Shown: positions 60,525 to 64,000 of the stretch, piece after piece
Position numbering within the stretch: the first letter of the stretch is position 1
How the letters are laid out: every line of letters begins with the position of its first letter
Source: Lytechinus variegatus
Taxonomy: Eukaryota > Echinodermata > Echinoidea > Temnopleuroida > Toxopneustidae
Assembly (NCBI RefSeq): GCF_018143015.1
Contig: NC_054750.1
Location: 3,763,501-3,827,500 of the forward strand
DNA: 64,000 nucleotides
Direction: 5' to 3'
The notes under the pieces: model-generated
Database searches by the model: none
Seen by the model: only the letters and a program-made list of their open reading frames with translations
Told to the model about the DNA's origin: nothing
Translations under genes and position numbers: made by a program

Positions 60525-60665
60525 GGCACGTTCCATAAAGAATTTGAACTTAATCATTATTGTAACTACCATTGAAATCTTGATTGTGATTGGCTCCTGA
60601 GCCCTTTGACCGTGGTAGTTGGCATACTGACAATAGTTGTCACGCTTTGTGAAACGGAACCAGTC
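60525..60665. repeat. GTTTCATAAA-family MITE-like repeat
   Basis: The left end GGCACGTTCCATAAAGAATTT and the right end CACGCTTTGTGAAACGGAACC are imperfect inverted copies. The interior has TTGATTGTGATTGGCTCCTGAG. Confidence 0.5.
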
Positions 60666-60669
60666 TCTT

Positions 60670-61130
60670 TGGAGGTTCGAAATGTGTAAAAGACTGAAAT
60701 CTAAACCTCATTCAACTAATAATTCAGTTCGGAGTAACAGCAAAATCTAAATCAAATCTCCCCCTATATCTCGAGAGGTTTGGTTAGCGCACCGCAACAC
60801 TTCGAAATAAGCCATTAGTAGATGCCCAAGATATCATATAATTTCAAGTTTGAGTGTTCATCTCAACTAGTATGTGATTGCACTGTGTGTATATATATAT
60901 TTCAAAATGGAATTGTGGACAAATCATTAGGGTTGAAATTAAATGATAGACCCTAGATTATATGAGAAGTTTGAGGGATAGAATTTTCGAGTGAGGTTGG
61001 TCTGTTATATTTGTTCGCTTTGCCCAGTAATTTACAAACGAGGCTACACTGTCCCTACAAAACTTTAGCAACCAAACACAAAAAATACATCCAACTAACT
61101 TTGTAAGTTGTATAGATAATGTTGCTGTGT
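60670..61130. other. Intergenic, no feature seen
   Basis: Unremarkable AT-rich sequence with a short TA run at 60891-60900. Confidence 0.35.
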
Positions 61131-61166
61131 TACCATCCCCATCATCATCATCACCGTGTTTACTAA

Positions 61167-62362
61167 CAGTGGCGTAACTACGGGGGGGGGCATGGGGGGG
61201 CACGTGCCCCCCAATCGGCTGGCAAAAAAAAAAAAAAAAAACGGGGAAAGGGAGAAAAAGAGGGAGAAAGGAAGAGAAACGTAGTGGGAAAGAAGAAATG
61301 ATCAATTTTATATTATATCATAATTATGTTATATTACTATATATTATATAAACTTTTTTGTAATAACTTTATGAAACATGATTTGCTCAGGGCTCATGTC
61401 TTTTTTCGGAATACTATAGTTTTCAAGTATATTATATAGAGAGATGTGACGTTGTCAAATCCAGTCAATTTACACCAAATAGGTTTCCTCGCACTTTGAG
61501 CTATTATTGTTTTATGTAGTGACATATGTTTCTTTTTCATGACTACTTAAATTGATCGCCCCATTTTAAGGTCTTGATATAAAACATATCCTGTCCCTTT
61601 TTCTGATCTGAATATCAAAAATTTTCAGCTCGCGCTTCGCGCTCGCATCATTTGGTTAGTGAAATACGTACTATGGTCTAAGTGAATTCCTACAAACAAG
61701 CCTTAGAATGTCCCTCCTCAGGTCTGAATTACTTATATTTTCAGCTCGCGCTTTGTGCTCGCAATATTTCATTAGTGAGATGCGTATAATAATCATGATT
61801 ACACTGACTACAAAAAGTGCTTCATGTTTTTAGATGTAATTCTCACCAAATCAGCAAGCGCTTGGCACTCGCATTAGATGACTATGGTGAGATATGTATA
61901 CTCTTAATGGATTCCTTTAAAAATAGTTCTCAAAATATCATTTTTTCTTATCTCAATTTCAAAAATTTGCAGCTCGCGCTTTGCGCTCGCATCATTTGGT
62001 TAGTGAAATACGTAAGGTCTTAGTTAAACAAGCCTTAGAATGCCCACTACAGGTCCGAATTTCCTAAATTTCAGCTCGCGTTTCGCGCTCGCAATATTTG
62101 ATTAGTGAAATGCGTATGTGAATCATGATTAGAATGATTGCAAGTGCTTCCTGTGTTTAGATATAATTCTAACAAAATCAGCAAGTGCTTGGCACTCGCA
62201 TTAGATGAATATGGTGAGATATGTTAAAGTCCTTAAAATGTCCCTGTTTGGGGTCAATTCAAGCTTGTGCTCGATCGCGCTCGTATTGTTTGTTTAGCGA
62301 GACAGGTATGTAACATAACAAAAATTTGCCCCCCCAATGCCGTGACCCACGGTACGCCACTG
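61167..62362. mobile_element. hAT-like non-autonomous element with internal tandem repeats
   Basis: The ends are CAGTGGCGTAACTACGG and CCACGGTACGCCACTG. The flanking 8-mers TTTACTAA (61159-61166) and TGCACTAA (62363-62370) agree at six of eight bases, as an aged 8-bp hAT duplication would. Inside are GCTCGCGCTTCGCGCTCGCA units (61628, 61743, 61973, 62074) alternating with AGCAAGCGCTTGGCACTCGC-type units (61853, 62181), giving a ~330-345-bp higher-order repeat. It sits inside a CAT microsatellite. Confidence 0.6.
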
Positions 62363-62890
62363 TGCACTAACACCACCAACACCATCATTGACACCACCAT
62401 CCGACTTTCATCATCGTCATCATGTGCACCACCAATATCATCAACACTTCCATCATCATCGTCATCATCATCACCAACACTATCATCATCATCACCAACA
62501 CTATCATCATCATCACCAACACCATCATCATCATCATCGTCATCATCACCATGTGCACCACCACCACCACTGCAATCCGACCTTCATCATCATCATCACC
62601 CCCACTATCATCATCATCTTCATCGATAATATCATCATCACTACCACTATCATCAACACTACCATCATCTACATCATCATCATCATCACCAACACCATCA
62701 TCATCATCATCATCATCATCATCACCAACACCATCATCATCATCAACACCACCACCACCATCATCATCATCATCACCAACACCATCAACATCATCATCAT
62801 CAACACCACCACCACCATCACCACCATCATCACCATCATCATCATCATCATCATCACCAACATCATCATCCCCCACTATCACCACCACCT
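62363..62890. repeat. CAT/CAC triplet microsatellite
   Basis: A long array of CAT and CAC. A short part of the same array (61135-61155) lies on the other side of the 61167-62362 element. Asp-, His- and Ile-rich frames are artefacts. Confidence 0.95.
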
Positions 62891-62899
62891 TCACCATAA

Positions 62900-64000
62900 T
62901 CATCATTTTTCATTTCAGAATAGAAACGAAAAAAAAAACATGACAAAAAAGAAAAAGGATGGGAAGAAAATGAGGGGGACTAAAATGATGAAAGGAAAAA
63001 AGGCCTCTCACAATACCAAAGTCTAAGCTCGCCCCAAAATAGTAACCCTATTCTAGGACATTATCAAGATTCCTATGCATTTCCTGGTATTCCTCCCTTC
63101 TGAATTGCTGTAGAGTGGTTATCTCGCATATAGCAACAACGGAAGTTGATACCAATATGATCATACACAATTTCTTAAAATCTTAACTCGATTTAATTTG
63201 CAATGTCAGATATGGTTGTTGTAACAATCAAGCTCAATAACATATAAACCTGCACAGAAGAAAACAACGCCTAAAACTTAAGTGTACATTCCATACGTAG
63301 TTTAATTTGAACCTGAATAAGACATGATATTGCTAAGCAATACATAGACAGAAATTTAAAAAACCTAACTTAACAATAAATGAAAAACTAAAGACATGAT
63401 TAAACTGATCCCATTAGGTCTTAAGCATTTGACTTTCTGTATGCACAGTTGACGGGAGATGATATTTATAAGAAAGGGACTGGGCATTGAATCCGCGGGG
63501 AAACCAATGTATTCATGATCTTGAATTTAAAAAGCAATTTGAAAACTAATATTGAAACAAAAATATCTATCAGGTACATATTCCAACATGTGAAGGTCAA
63601 GGAAATTCTGGAAAACATCCTCATCTAAGATTTAGCTTTTTAAAGTAGAATTTCTCTTGGGCCCCATCATCACAAAAATCAATATCAGGGAAACTTTGTC
63701 CTCCAGCCAATCAGAAACAAGTATTTCGGTTAAGTTTCCACTGTATGGCAGATAGTGAAAAAGGACCCAAGAGTGAACATCTTTAGAGAAAGACGATGCT
63801 ACAGGCTTATCACAGGAAGCATGATTTATTCACAGAAATAGACCATTCAGCCTCAAGACACTGGTTACATCTGAAAAAGAACAACCATTCCTCCTTGAAA
63901 ACGCATTTCCATCAGAGGCAGATCATGCAGCCCGATCTCATCTCTCCAAGAAACTGACTAAGTCCTAAATAGGCAAATGGTGAAGCCTCATTCCTCCTAG
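62900..64000. other. Window end, no feature seen
   Basis: AT-rich, mostly single-copy in appearance. No exon with good splice sites or recognisable motif was found. Confidence 0.4.

Noticed and set aside
62267-63026. Asp-, His- and Ile-rich frames up to 212 aa
   Set aside because: CAT/CAC microsatellite translation on both strands.

Overview
The window looks like nuclear DNA from an echinoderm, most likely a sea urchin. Three things support this: split genes with GT-AG introns in AT-rich DNA crowded with short inverted-repeat elements; activin-type TGF-beta ligands with the two-exon structure known from deuterostomes; and a secreted protein built from IgGFc-binding modules, a family that is large in echinoderms. 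The echinoid assignment is inference, because no species marker is present.

Three protein-coding genes can be read with confidence. Gene 1 (+, coding exons 2681-3686 and 23586-24334, 584 aa) and gene 2 (-, coding exons 42552-41895 and 38632-37893, 465 aa) are secreted activin/inhibin-beta-type TGF-beta precursors. Each has a signal peptide, a long prodomain, a furin site and a nine-cysteine ligand of about 110 aa. They face each other tail to tail, 13.6 kb apart, and share one phase-1 intron at the same place in the prodomain, so they are probably old duplicates. Gene 3 (-, exons 53332-53209, 51512-50142 and 49665-48351) encodes a secreted protein with two IgGFc-binding (FCGBP N-terminal type) modules, one per exon. 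Its last exon has a one-base frame break in a run of seven G (plus strand), which may be an assembly error or a real lesion.

An unassigned candidate exon with two CxxC knuckles (22712-22914) lies inside the 19.9-kb intron of gene 1 and does not fit that gene's reading frame.

The rest is introns and intergenic DNA made largely of repeats. These include four copies of a ~600-bp foldback element opening TTAAAGGTCAAG, and a second foldback family near 54.3-54.8 kb. There are hAT-like non-autonomous elements with CAGTGGCG/CAGGGGCGGATCCAG-type ends and internal CGCGCTTCGCG tandem repeats. A ~280-bp self-complementary repeat occurs four times in and beside gene 2. A MITE in gene 1's intron carries another composite element inside it. 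Two LINE 3' ends, several tRNA-like SINE fragments and many microsatellites complete the picture. The long Ser, His, Asp, Leu or Met/Arg reading frames in the window are microsatellite translations, not genes.
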